A DNA stretch of 64,000 bases, taken from contig JAHRHY010000001.1 of the NCBI GenBank assembly GCA_019671135.1, forward strand, positions 2,604,001 to 2,668,000, written 5' to 3'. The notes under the pieces are model-generated. The model was not told the origin of the DNA, did no database searches, and saw nothing but the letters and a program-made list of their open reading frames with translations. Shown piece after piece: positions 22,817 through 33,274 of the stretch; positions within the stretch are counted from its first letter, which is position 1, and every line of letters starts with the position of its first letter. The position numbers and the translations under genes are program-made. The DNA comes from Linnemannia hyalina (lineage: Eukaryota; Mortierellomycota; Mortierellomycetes; Mortierellales; Mortierellaceae).

Positions 22817-25800
22817 TCAGCAGCGTCGCGGGAAGCCATTGTTGTCAATGGGTCCGTTGTCGAAGTGCTCGATGTTTTGTTGTGTTCCAGTAGCGAGAGA
22901 CTGGGGTTCTGAAGGGGTGGCGCCCTCTGGACGCGTTGATCTCCTGTAGGGAGGAAGTGGCTGTCTGTTGTCGCTCATGATTGTCGTGAATCCCGCAAGT
23001 GCAATGTTGACACATGCATTGCTGTCCCTGCCTCGACGTGCATAACCGGCGCGGACACTCTCACAGTTGGGGTTTTCGCACTGAACCGCACCGTTGATTG
23101 TGACCAGCTTCTCGACTCCGTTGACAAGTCTCAGTTCCTTGACGAGGCGTAGAATCGCAAAACAAAACGGACAGACTTTGCTTGTCATGTTTTCATCGGT
23201 CATCAGTACAGGGACGGAGAGGGCATGTTGCTCAACGACCTTTTTTCCGCCGTACTTTAGATGACCGCCAATGCGACTCCCGGTTCCGATTCCTGCCGTC
23301 CCGACGAACATGATAGGGATGATGGGCAACGCATCTCTGGGGCATTCCTGTGGATAGGTGAGTGCCCTTCCAACGCGGATTGGGAGGTGGTGTCTACCAC
23401 ACTTGCAACACCCATCGATAGAGTCGACTGTGTTGACTGATGCTGGTTGGGTCTGTCCTGTTCCTATCAAGAAAACAAAAATAAAAGTACGTTTTAGTTA
23501 TTTGAATGCCCATTGGAGTTAACAACAAGGAATCAATGCACTCCGATTCTTAAATCCATAAACTTACCTCTGGAAAAATCCTGCATTTTCCGTCGTTCGT
23601 CGGCTGCGATCGTCTGCCATGCTCGCTGCAGTTGAAGATCCTTGTGGTGGGTTTGTTTCACTAAGCTTTTGCTGCCCTCGAAGTTGCGAAGGGGTTGTGT
23701 AGCTGATCGTCGGGTCACCTGTGCAGAGTCAACTTCACTGATAGTCTGCGCCTTCAAAACGGAGTTTTCTCCTATCTCCTTGTGAAGCTCCGAAATCCTC
23801 TGATTTTCCGGCTGTCGAAGCAAACGCTCCCTTGTTCGAGTCGCCCTACCTACTCCACCGACTTCTTTGACCTGTTTTGCGGTGATGCGGTTGGACTTGG
23901 CAAAACGCATGTCCTCGATCGTTGCCTTCCGGGATAAAGAGCCAGTTATCGTTATGGCGTTCCGAGTCCGTTCTGGAAGAGATGACGCTTTCGATTCTGA
24001 ATGCAGAGAGGGCTGGGTGTCCGTGCCATCAATGTCCATGTCCACAGCATCAGCGTGAGAGGTGGGCGGCTCTGAAGCCCCGTCGTCGTTGCCGGTGTGG
24101 TGAGTATCGGGATGACCTATAACGTCAAATGAAACGCCGTAGGAAATTATTGCATGAAGACACGATCTTGATATGATAGAGCGACAGTAGTAAAGCAGAA
24201 AAGAAAACATACCATGGAGAATATAGTATCGGTTTGATAAAGATTCCAGAGTTGACCACAAGGAGGGGACAGTCTCAGACATAGTCACCAATCCTCTGTC
24301 AGTGCCTGGTACAGGTAGTTGTCGGTCCTTGTCTTCAATTTCTAACAGTAGCTGCTTGATGGAGGTTGTCTGAACAAAGTCTTGCATCCCAGGATGTTGA
24401 ACAGTTGGGACAGACTCTGTGACAGTCGTGATGGGCAGGGGAGAAGGGTCTTCTGATAGTGCTGTTGGGGGGGCGGTCGCCTTGGACAACCTGTTGTAAT
24501 AGTAGCGTTGCTGCTTCTTTTCCCGGATCTCAGCCTCGAGAGGAACGATCTTCTTCTTCAGGTTGTTGACGACTTTTCGTGCCTCCTGTAGGTTCTGGTA
24601 GATTCCCTTTTTGTGTCTCTGGTCGTGTCCTTCATAGTGACGAAGGGTGCGGTCCTTTTCTCTCCTGACCGTCGTGGCTGCCTTGAGGCCCTTCTTGAGG
24701 GGTTGTAGCTCTGTGACCAAACGATCCTGAACAATCTTGATCTCCTCCGACGCTTTGGCTGCAGATTGAGGGGTGTGCCCGGTTTCCAGTAGTTCCGACG
24801 TCCAGTTGATTACACCTGATGGCTTAACATGCTTCTTCTTCTTGTCTTCGTACGCACTGTTGGTGAAGTGGCGGTTTGGTCCCGTTATCGCCCGTCGTCC
24901 CGTGATGCGTACTGTGTAAAAGTCGACGTACGTCATTCTATCATTTTACAAACAATGCACGGTAAACTGTTATTCAATTGACTCATGATGGTCATAGATA
25001 TGAATGAGGAGAGGTCATATTCAAGACCTTATGTATGCATACCTTTGTGCGAACTCAAGTCCATGTTTCGTGCAGGCATCGTCGATGATGGCCATATTGA
25101 AAAGTCCACCGAAAACATATTTGCGATGATCGGTAGACAGTCTCGCGACGGTCGACGTGGTGATTACTCGACCACTTGGGCCCTTGATATCGAAGCGTCC
25201 TGGTGCTCGCCCGCCAAATATGTCATACACCCCTGACGCGTCCAACGGCACAGCATGCCGATTCCCAACAGCAGGAACTGGGCAAATCCTACGGGTGAAA
25301 TCCTTGTATCCCGCCGATCTCAAGATTGCATTTGCAATATACACAAACGGCCCCAAAGTCAAGACGCTCTTTGGATAGGAAGTTGACTGGGGTCCTGAGT
25401 GGGCCTTCTTAGGGGTAAACGGTCTCAGTAATGTCACTAGCCGCAAGACGGCCAAAATCTCCTCCGTGCTGTACATCTCAGGCTCGTAGAGCTTCGCCTT
25501 GACTGTCTCTTCGGTGATGGGTATGTTCGAGTCTGGCAATTCCAGCAACCTGATAGCTACTGCTTCTAGACCTCGGAGCTTCTTTGACGTCGGCTCCTTT
25601 GGTCCTACGGTGGAGAAAAAGGAAGTGAGAGATATTAGTCAACAGTTAATACCACAAACTCAGCAAGGAGCAGCGTCCGATATTAGTTATTGGTACCTGT
25701 TGAGGAGCGTGCCACAGATTCAGACGGACCACTGCTCTGAGCCTCTGCATTAATAGAGCGACCGGCATCTGACTGCTCCTCCATGACCCCCATCTCGCAA

Positions 25801-28351
25801 TCTTGATCTGCTGTGTGAGTGCAAGGCATTAAAACATCATCGCTGCTCTTGCTCGAGCCCGAAACAACCAACTCAGTATCCATATCGTCGTCTGAGTCGT
25901 CTGAGCCGTCAAACTCCGAGTCCGTCTCGTAGTCGTCGCTTTGGGTGAGTCCACGTGACTTGTTCTGCTCCTTGACTCCTGGCCGCCGCTCTTGATGGAT
26001 GTCAATGAGCCCGAAAATCTTGTTGATGCGCTCCTCGTCTCGACTAGTATCAAATGCGTGATCAAGTTGATTGAATAGGTCCTGGTTTCGCCTTTTCCAG
26101 TTCCTCAGGGACTCTCGACGCTTTTGGCTTGCCGATGCCGACGCCTCCTTCATCTCCTCGGCCTTCTTGATAGCACGCTTCCGCTTTTGGATGCGGTGTT
26201 TCTCCTCGCTCTGGGGTCGTAGATTGAGTCGGAGAACATTGTGCACCACGTACCGTCTCAACCTCTCGTAAATGTCTCCAGACCATATCATCTTGATGTT
26301 CGTAGCGTACTCTCGCATGAGTGTGGCCGTCAAGCCCCCCAGGCTTTCCTTCGATGAGTCCTCTGACTGGTATCCGACCTCGACATTGGCATCAGCAGCA
26401 GCATAGGCATCATCCACAGCGCCGGAACCAGAGGCTTGAGACAAGCTTGGAATGATCTTGAAGGGGTTGGATGAGGGTGAGTCAGGATGCCTTGAATCAT
26501 CCCAGGCTTGTGGTACCAGCTTCCCGCTATAGATGCTTTCAAGCACTGTATCCCACAAGGGGTGGGTGGTAGTCTTGGGGGTCTTCCTCGCACGTCTCAA
26601 TTCTGGAATCCGAACTCCAAGGTACTGCAAATAATCCTGGGATAGCAAGGTTGCCGGATCCTTCACTCGGGGCTTCAACTCCGTAGCATCGGATACAATC
26701 TGTTGCCACTCCGGAGTAATGACTCCCGCTTCCACGATCGGGTTCTCCTTGAAGTAGTCGTCCCTGATATCAAAGGATGGCGGGAATATGTCAGCTAGGT
26801 TAAGCTGTATGCTTCCTTGGATGCCACCGCGACAGATCTAGAAAGTAAACACGGTCGTGATAACATATAATATTAGTTAACTTGAAATAAATATGTCCTT
26901 GCGCGACCACAACCAAGACAGAGAATGTTGAAAACATACCCATAGTGTTGTCTTGTACGCTCCCATGGCAACGGATTCCATAAAGTCAGACACCTCACCC
27001 TGTACGTCGTTTAGCCTCTTGGTGATGTAATCTTGATCCTTCGTGGGGAGATTCGTCCTGAGCAGCTTCGCAAGAGGTAGGGTAATAGTGCGAATGCTGT
27101 TGTCATCCTGGGCGTCGATGTCCGATGGGGTTGGGGCGATAGTTGTTGAGTTTGCTGAAGCAACGGTAGGATCAGATATGTGGTCCTGTTCCTCGATCCA
27201 TGCCATGTCAAAGTGTCTTGATAAGGCCGCCTTATATGTCGCTAGAGCTCGTCCAGTAACGGTCTGAGGTTCTCCAATAGGGTGGGTAATCATCATCGAT
27301 GCGTGATGGTTGGTAAAGTCCTCTTCGTCGTTGATGCCGCAGTGTTGGCGAACGCGTCGAGCAGTTTCATTCATGACTCCCCGAGGCGTTCTTACACGTT
27401 TCTCTTCCGCTTGCTTTGCATCAATATGTGCCTTCTCCAATGCTTCCCTCGGATCTGCCTCCTTCTTTGCACGCTTCTTCGCCGTGCGGCACTGATCGGC
27501 CGCCTCCTTCTTGACTCGGGCCTCACTAAATGATTTTTTTTAAAAATATCAAAGACAATCAATAAAGAAGTAAAAATCAAACAAAAAAAGTCTAAAAATC
27601 ATTCACATAGTAGACATCAAAACACACCATTCCTCCTTGTAGATGGTCTCTAGTGCGACCCTGTCGATCTCGCATCCTTCTCTCTGCTGGCGCGGTCGTT
27701 TGGCGGTTCGGAATGTCGCGGCAGGTCCTGGTGGAAGTGGTAGAGACGGGGGTGTTGGTGGCCGTAGATCAATGAAAAGATCGTCCTGTTCCGTACGAGT
27801 TGGTCCGAGTACATTGTAGTCCGAGTATCCCAGAATTGACGATGCATCATGAAGAATACCGACAACTCCTTTTGGATAGGGATGGGTGATGACAATGGGG
27901 CGGGCGGCGGTGTCAAACAGGAATATGTTGATGTGCAATAGTGCTGAGATGTAGCGAAGAAGAAAGCTTGAAGGTGGAATGGGATATGTGATGGTGTTTT
28001 CCTGGTTCCTCCAAAGCACCAAAAATCCGGTCTCGTTCCTCTCACCACGCTCCGGTGTCCATGAGCCATCCAAGATCGCAATGATAAGCCGTGCAAGAGA
28101 GGGTGTTGTGCTGAAATTTAATGCCAAGTGGTGCTTGTTGATAAAGCGAAAGGCGACGGACGCTTGACCCTGTGCTATGGGTTGGGCCTCTGAAGCAATA
28201 AAAGCTCCTCCTAGTCGCTGATATAGATCCCCATTGAATCCCTCGTGCAGGATTTGTTCTGCAGCCTCGTTAACGAACTTCCAGTCCGGCATAAAGGAGT
28301 GCATCTGCTTCGTAGTAGTTAAAACAGAACGGAACAATATGTTGTGAGTAC

Positions 28352-28394
<43 letters not shown>

Positions 28395-28454
28395 AACGCA
28401 AGGTGATGAACGTTCATGAACTGTTTTACGTACTCCAGGGCTGTTGTCGCTCAT
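22817..28454 (-). CDS. Fanzor-like (eukaryotic TnpB homologue) RNA-guided nuclease candidate, 1635 aa
   Basis: Model: complement(22817-23463, 23568-24116, 24213-24937, 25043-25604, 25697-26837, 26940-27525, 27628-28304, 28434-28454), 1635 aa; eight exons, all GT-AG, all phases consistent. The C-terminus carries the Fanzor/TnpB signature: VLMTDENMTSKVCPFC with the RuvC-II-type Glu (about 1511) and the TSxxC motif, a zinc ribbon of Cys 1518, 1521, 1549, 1554, then RRGRDSNACVNIALAG with the terminal RuvC-III Asp (about 1567). Upstream, FVGTAGIGTGSRIGGHLKYGG matches the basic loop before RuvC-II in this family. GLFNMAIID...HGLEFAQRMTYVDFYTVRITG (split by an intron near 25043) and a Lys/Arg-rich coiled coil come before it. 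The RuvC-I Asp is not pinned down. Residues 1-1000 are a large N-terminal region of unknown fold. Family members are RNA-guided DNA endonucleases; activity here is inference. Confidence 0.8.
28356..28390. repeat. (CT)n microsatellite in Fanzor intron 1
   Basis: About 16 CT units lie inside the first intron of the Fanzor gene, between the 7-codon first exon and exon 2. Read through, it gives an artificial Arg-Glu repeat. Confidence 0.9.
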
Positions 28455-28730
28455 GACGGATGTCGTCGTCTTTGCAAAGAGAGTGTGCTGGTGGTGGTGG
28501 TGTTATCGTTCGTGTGTCACGTTGGGAAAGTGAACAGAAAAGGTTGAGTGGGAAGAGGAATGTGTGGAATTGTGGGGGTTATCCACATAAGGTTGGTTTA
28601 TAAAAGTCACGTGACACATATGGGTTTATCCCCGTCGGCATAGGCACGGTTTTAAACCGATAGGCAGCCTTGCATAATTATTTTTTTTCTGGCGGAATCA
28701 TCCACATGGGACGCATGCATGTCACTCCAT

Positions 28731-28856
28731 TCTTCCCTCTTTCTCCACTCCACATCGCCACATTAGCCTCATTCAGACAAGCCCACACCCCAATCTTCCC
28801 TCTTTCTCACTTCACATCGCCACATTAGCCTGATTCAAACAAGCCCACACCCCAAT
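28731..28856. repeat. 63-bp tandem duplication
   Basis: Two copies, 28731-28793 and 28794-28856, begin TCTTCCCTCTTTCTC and share CACATCGCCACATTAGCC and ACAAGCCCACACCCCAAT, with only a few mismatches. They lie midway between the two divergent start codons, so they may be binding sites for a shared regulator or for the recombinase itself. Confidence 0.9.
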
Positions 28857-28872
28857 ACACATTACACACACA

Positions 28873-28890
28873 CCCCCCCCCCCCCCCCCA
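28873..28890. repeat. (C)18 homopolymer
   Basis: Eighteen C in a row follow a short (CA) tract in the divergent spacer. The length may be affected by sequencing error. Confidence 0.85.
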
Positions 28891-29091
28891 ATACCCGACT
28901 AATTAATGACACGGGTAAGCTAAAGAGGTATTTGCACAATTGGGGCGATATGTCCTGTACCTGATTGGCATCCACCATACCACCATACTTACTATTTCGT
29001 TCTATTGTTTTATTGTTTCGCGTTAAACAAGTCGTGCAGCTTTTCTGTTAAAGGCAAAGCCATAGCACGAAACAAACGGCAGCAGACGAGC

Positions 29092-32000
29092 ATGCAAGGC
29101 AGCCAGCCGGCAAGAGCAAAATCTAAGCTGGAAACCTACCGCGAACGCAATAGGGTTGAACAACAAAATCACCTCTGTAATAAGCAGAAGGAGCTAGCAA
29201 GCTCCCATCTTGTGGCCGAAGCTCGCAAGTCCTTGCAAGCCCAGTCGACGCGGGACCAGTATGATCGGTACCAGGAGAAGTTCATGGTATGGCAAATTGT
29301 AAAATGTACCCCCATTTTTGCACAAGCATAGATAAACTATGGCCCCCGACTCGACGCACTAACTAACTCAATCACTCCATCCCTTGGTATAGGAATGGTG
29401 CGACGTTTCTGGATATAAGGATGATTACAACGTCACGAAAGGCAAAGTAACCCGTTACTTTGCTTGCCTGACCTGCGAGACGGAAGATCCTCAAAACGGT
29501 ATGAATATGAAAAATGGAACTAATGTGAGCGGTCATACGATACGACGACGACGACGAAACGCTATGGTGGTGTTTGAAATTATAAGAACTAACGAAAATA
29601 TAAATGCAATAGGTATCATACGGATCAAACCGTCGCCAAGAGACAGGAAGGGCAACAACAGCAAGGACAAGTCCGGCGAACGGCGGGCAAATATGGATGA
29701 CCCGTGTTCTGATGATGATGTCGATGGAGGCGATGTGGAGGACAAAAGCGATGACAACTGCGAGGGGGACGCCAGTCGAGACGTTGACATCCACAACAGC
29801 AACAATGAGAACAGTGAAGAGCGGTGGTACTCGACGGCAACCATTCTCTTGCACCTCGCTGCCATTGGCGACCTCTATAAGCATCAGTGTGAAGACAGGA
29901 ACAATTTAGCGATGGATTATGGCACAGTTCCGGCCCCGAAGACGTACATTCAACCTCTGATCGACGTTTACCGCGTGAGGATGTCCGCCAGGAAGAGGTC
30001 GACAGATACCGACTTTGGCTCTATCGACTTCACCCAGAACCCAACTTCGATTGTTCGGCAGCTAATGAAGCGATTTTGGATGCGCAATGTGGAGGGCGCA
30101 GCCAGCTTGAGAAAGCGCCGCTTGAAAGGGTTACGCGACCGTGCGGATGTAAGTCTTTGCTTTTTTATGATGTTCCGCAGCGAGGTCACACGCCAGATCC
30201 GACTCCCGGATCTTTTCGCCCACGACGTCGAGCCCAACCGCAACAAAAATACGAACGATGCCAGCTGCAGAGAAGGCCAATTCGTGCTTGGAGTTGTGCT
30301 GATGATGAGGCAAGGCAAGACGAACAAGGACGGCAAGATTCAGTATGGAGTTGCAGTTCGGAACAAAGAAGTAGATGTGTGTCCAGTTGGCGCGCTAGCC
30401 TTTTATTTGCTTGAGCTTTGGTCGGTAAGTGGCGTGCATGTGGTAAATGTCGGCGGCCGACGCGTGGTGTCACTCATATTTCAACACTCATTTAATAATG
30501 CGTTCTTCCCCCCCCCCCTCTTCCTTTTTTTTGCTGTACTAAGAGCAAAAACAAAAGGGCGCCTGATCTCACCAACCCTAAATGGACCGACTACCATCTG
30601 TTAGCTGGAAACAAACCAATGGATGTACCGATGACTTACAACTCCCAGTTCCAGGCGCAGGTGGAGGCTCTTCATGAGAGCGGGATATTGGACAAGGGCA
30701 CAGTGACTCACCTTGGGCGCAAGCACGGCTCCAGATTCGCGCATATGTGTGGATCTACGGTAGAGGCGATCGCTAAGCACGGGAACTGGGCATCGAACCG
30801 TCTCTCAACTCACTATCTCGAGGGTGTAGAGCCTTCAGTGGCCCTTCGATTGGCTGGATTTGACCGCGACCGTCTAGAGCGCTTTTGGCTGGCTCGGAAC
30901 ACTGTGATCCCCAGCATTGAGCTCCAAAGGCAGTTGTTCCCTTTCATCGAGGATGCTTGCTCCGACACGTTCTGGAGGCTCACGATTGACAACATTATGC
31001 GTGACTGCGACGTTTTCCACGGACGCGAGGAGTTGCGTGAGAAGCTGCGACGGGGCGAGTGCAAGGAAGTCAAGCAGGTGTACACGGACAAGGATATGCA
31101 GACCGTTCTGTCGAATGAGGTCATTTCAAGAAAGCGCCATCTTAGCCTTCTCGCCCACCTGCGAAAGGTTATCCTTCAGGATGCAGCTGTCATCCTGTTC
31201 GGGGGTGGTGCTGCCGCCGCGCACCCTGTTTTCGATCACCCTGTCTTCAAAACACCTGCGTTTCAAGATTTCCAGCAAACCCTACTCGAGAGCATGAGAA
31301 ATCCCTCTCCTCTCACGGATTCCCTCGCATCTGCCACACCCATCATCCAACTGGAGTTTGACAGGGTCGGCGCGAGGCTCGGTGTCCAAGATGCTGCAAT
31401 CCGGAGCCTGCAGCAAAGCCAGCAAGCCGGACTTCAGAGTTTGCACGCCGGTATGAATGTTCTAGCAGCTACTTTACAAGCTCAGAATGATAGGACAGCA
31501 TCCGAGCTGAAGGACTTGAAGCGGTGCATTGGCAACAATGACAAACTGGCAGGCAACAAGCGACAATGTTTGAACAAGGATGCCGTTCGATCTCAGTTGA
31601 TGCAAGCTCTCAAGTCAACGGTGGAAGCCGTGGTGGCGATTAGCGAGGACGATGAGGTGAATGTCAGTGACGACGTCAACGGCAGTGCAGCAAGCCAGAG
31701 TACCACTATGGCTACCGCCATCGCTCTTCTTCAGCTTCCAGAGCCGGACGCTGGCCAGCAAGAATCAAGACCTCCGACTTCTTCCACTGCAGTTCTTTCA
31801 AGGGATGCGCACCGCCGCGCAGCTCTGGCCGCTTTCAACCCCAGCGACAATGTCGAGGACAGAATGCGACAAGTAGCCGTCTTAGTCGCCGACGAGAAGA
31901 GGGCGAGAGGAGAGACCCAACACCATATGCCCCTAATGCCCGAGTGCAAGCTGATCCCACGACCGAATACGCTCGACCAACTGTGGCAAGAGTGGTTTTA

Positions 32001-32190
32001 CCACGGCGTCGATGGGTCCCCCTCCATCGCAGAGCTTAATAGGTGGTTCGGATCAGCGTGGCGAGGCAAAGATGCACAGCTCTACAAGTGGAAGAAGGAC
32101 ATTGTACATTCGGTTCTGCGCTCTATCCCAGCTGGCTTGCAGGTTGACAAGTCCGCCGTAAACAATGCACTTGCCTTCGTAAGAGGGTAA
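29092..32190 (+). CDS. Crypton-type tyrosine recombinase with GCR1_C-like DNA-binding domain
   Basis: Model: join(29092-29286, 29393-29498, 29613-30424, 30544-32190), 919 aa, introns GT-AG with CTAAC branch sites. Catalytic residues of a tyrosine recombinase are all present and in order: Arg289 in MMFRSEVTRQ, His427-x-x-Arg430 in VTHLGRKHG, His450/Trp453 in KHGNW, and the nucleophile Tyr462 in LSTHYLEG followed by LRLAGF. The block VDVCPVGALAFYLLELW before exon 4 is typical of Crypton recombinases. The C-terminal 70 residues (LDQLWQEWFYHG...PSIAELNRWFG...W) match the GCR1_C DNA-binding domain common in fungal Cryptons. The N-terminus has a Cys pair (ACLTCE) and an acidic linker. There is no reverse transcriptase, arguing against a DIRS element. 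It would catalyse excision and integration of the element. All catalytic residues are intact. Confidence 0.87.
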
Positions 32191-33274
32191 ATCGATACTG
32201 TTGGTTCAATTGATAAATACTACAAGGCTCTTCCCAAAGCACCCTCGAGAAAGTACCCAAAGAGAAGAGAATAAACACCATCCTTGGTCTATCACAGTGT
32301 TACATGTCAGCTCGCTCTACATATGGTTAGGAGCAGGGTGAGGGCAAAGCTGAGGGAAGGAGGAGAGAAGAGGATAGTAGAGAGGGGAGTAGAGAGAGTG
32401 ATGATAGAAGGACCTAGGGATAGAGGGAGGGAAGAGCAGAGAGGAATAGAGAGCAGAGAGTGTGATGTAAGCAGGAGGGCAACGCAGTTCTCAATGTGTT
32501 CAGGCACAGGCACGAGAGGAGAGGGCACATGAAACAATCTATTCACACATATGTGACTGGTTTATAACTGTCTATCGTGCTCGGAATAAAAAAATCTATA
32601 AACCATTATAAGCCGCTAATCTGCGTATAATGTAGTGGGGTTGTCGTTCAGTGTCGTGTAGAAAAGGGAACAGATGTATAGAATGTGAAGGGAAGAAAAA
32701 AAGAGATCGAGTGTTGTCTTTCTGAAGAGAGTGTGTTGTGTGTGTGTTGGTTAGGTGCGGGTGAGGCTGGAGAATAGGGTATGCTTTTCGCCAGTATCAA
32801 CTTCGCTTAATTGAATAGGCCTTTTTGGCTCGCACTTTTTATACCAAGAATAACATTGATCATAAATTGATAATTTTGCGTGAAATCCACTATATCATTT
32901 CGTCAAGAAATGCCGGTTTGAACCCGCCCAATTCATTGATAAACCAGTCCCTTCAAGTTCAGACAACCAACTGTAGAGGGTGAGCGCGATGTACCAAGGA
33001 GCTGGCTAAGGCACTTCTCGCACTGTTACACTTGTTTATCCTGCACCAGCAACCCTTCGCCAGATTCTCCTTTGCTTAACATCTTGCTTTTACCTTTTGT
33101 GCGAGTTCATTTCCGCCACCAAAAAATTGCCATGGAAAATAACCTAAATGGGTTTTTTTGGCAGTCACTGTTGTCTCCGTACTAAGCAAAAAAAATGTGC
33201 TTTCGAGTTCGGAAATTTCAAACAACCTAACACACCTTTCATTCCCTTCCGGACAAGAACCGACATCTCCGAAC
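32191..33274. other. Spacer: element right flank and Rsm22 promoter
   Basis: This holds the recombinase 3' region, a purine-rich stretch (32330-32470), the right ATGAAACAAT copy (32529-32538) followed at once by the palindrome CACATATGTG, a GT-rich stretch (32640-32760), and the probable Rsm22 promoter. No gene is visible. Confidence 0.5.

Larger units (their letters stand above)
28455..29091. promoter_or_regulatory. Bidirectional spacer between the nuclease and recombinase genes
   Basis: This 637-bp spacer must hold the promoters of both divergent genes of the element. It contains a 63-bp tandem duplication (28731-28856), an 18-C homopolymer (28873-28890) and TTTATAA at about 28597-28603. 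No promoter consensus can be assigned with certainty. Confidence 0.6.
22672..32538. mobile_element. Candidate Crypton-type element carrying a Fanzor nuclease
   Basis: Two divergent genes, a Fanzor-like nuclease (minus) and a Crypton-type tyrosine recombinase (plus), share a 637-bp spacer and are flanked by ordinary conserved genes (CLYBL-like and Rsm22). ATGAAACAAT occurs at 22672-22681 and 32529-32538 in the same orientation, outside both genes, and I use these as provisional ends (about 9.9 kb). Cryptons have no terminal inverted repeats and no reverse transcriptase; they integrate through a tyrosine recombinase, leaving at most short direct repeats, which fits. Both genes have uninterrupted, correctly spliced frames, so the insertion looks fairly recent. 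The exact ends are inference. Confidence 0.6.

Noticed and set aside
28434..28454. Fanzor start read straight through the (CT)n tract
   Set aside because: Read-through gives an Arg-Glu microsatellite translation; a GTACGT donor and GAAGCAG acceptor remove it cleanly in phase.
30150..30180. GTAAGT...GCAG that looks like an intron in the recombinase
   Set aside because: It would be about 32 nt, too short, and reading through gives the MMFRSEVTRQ catalytic Arg block in frame.
22672..32538. DIRS or other retroelement identity for the mobile element
   Set aside because: No reverse transcriptase, RNase H or split repeats; only a tyrosine recombinase and the TnpB-like gene.
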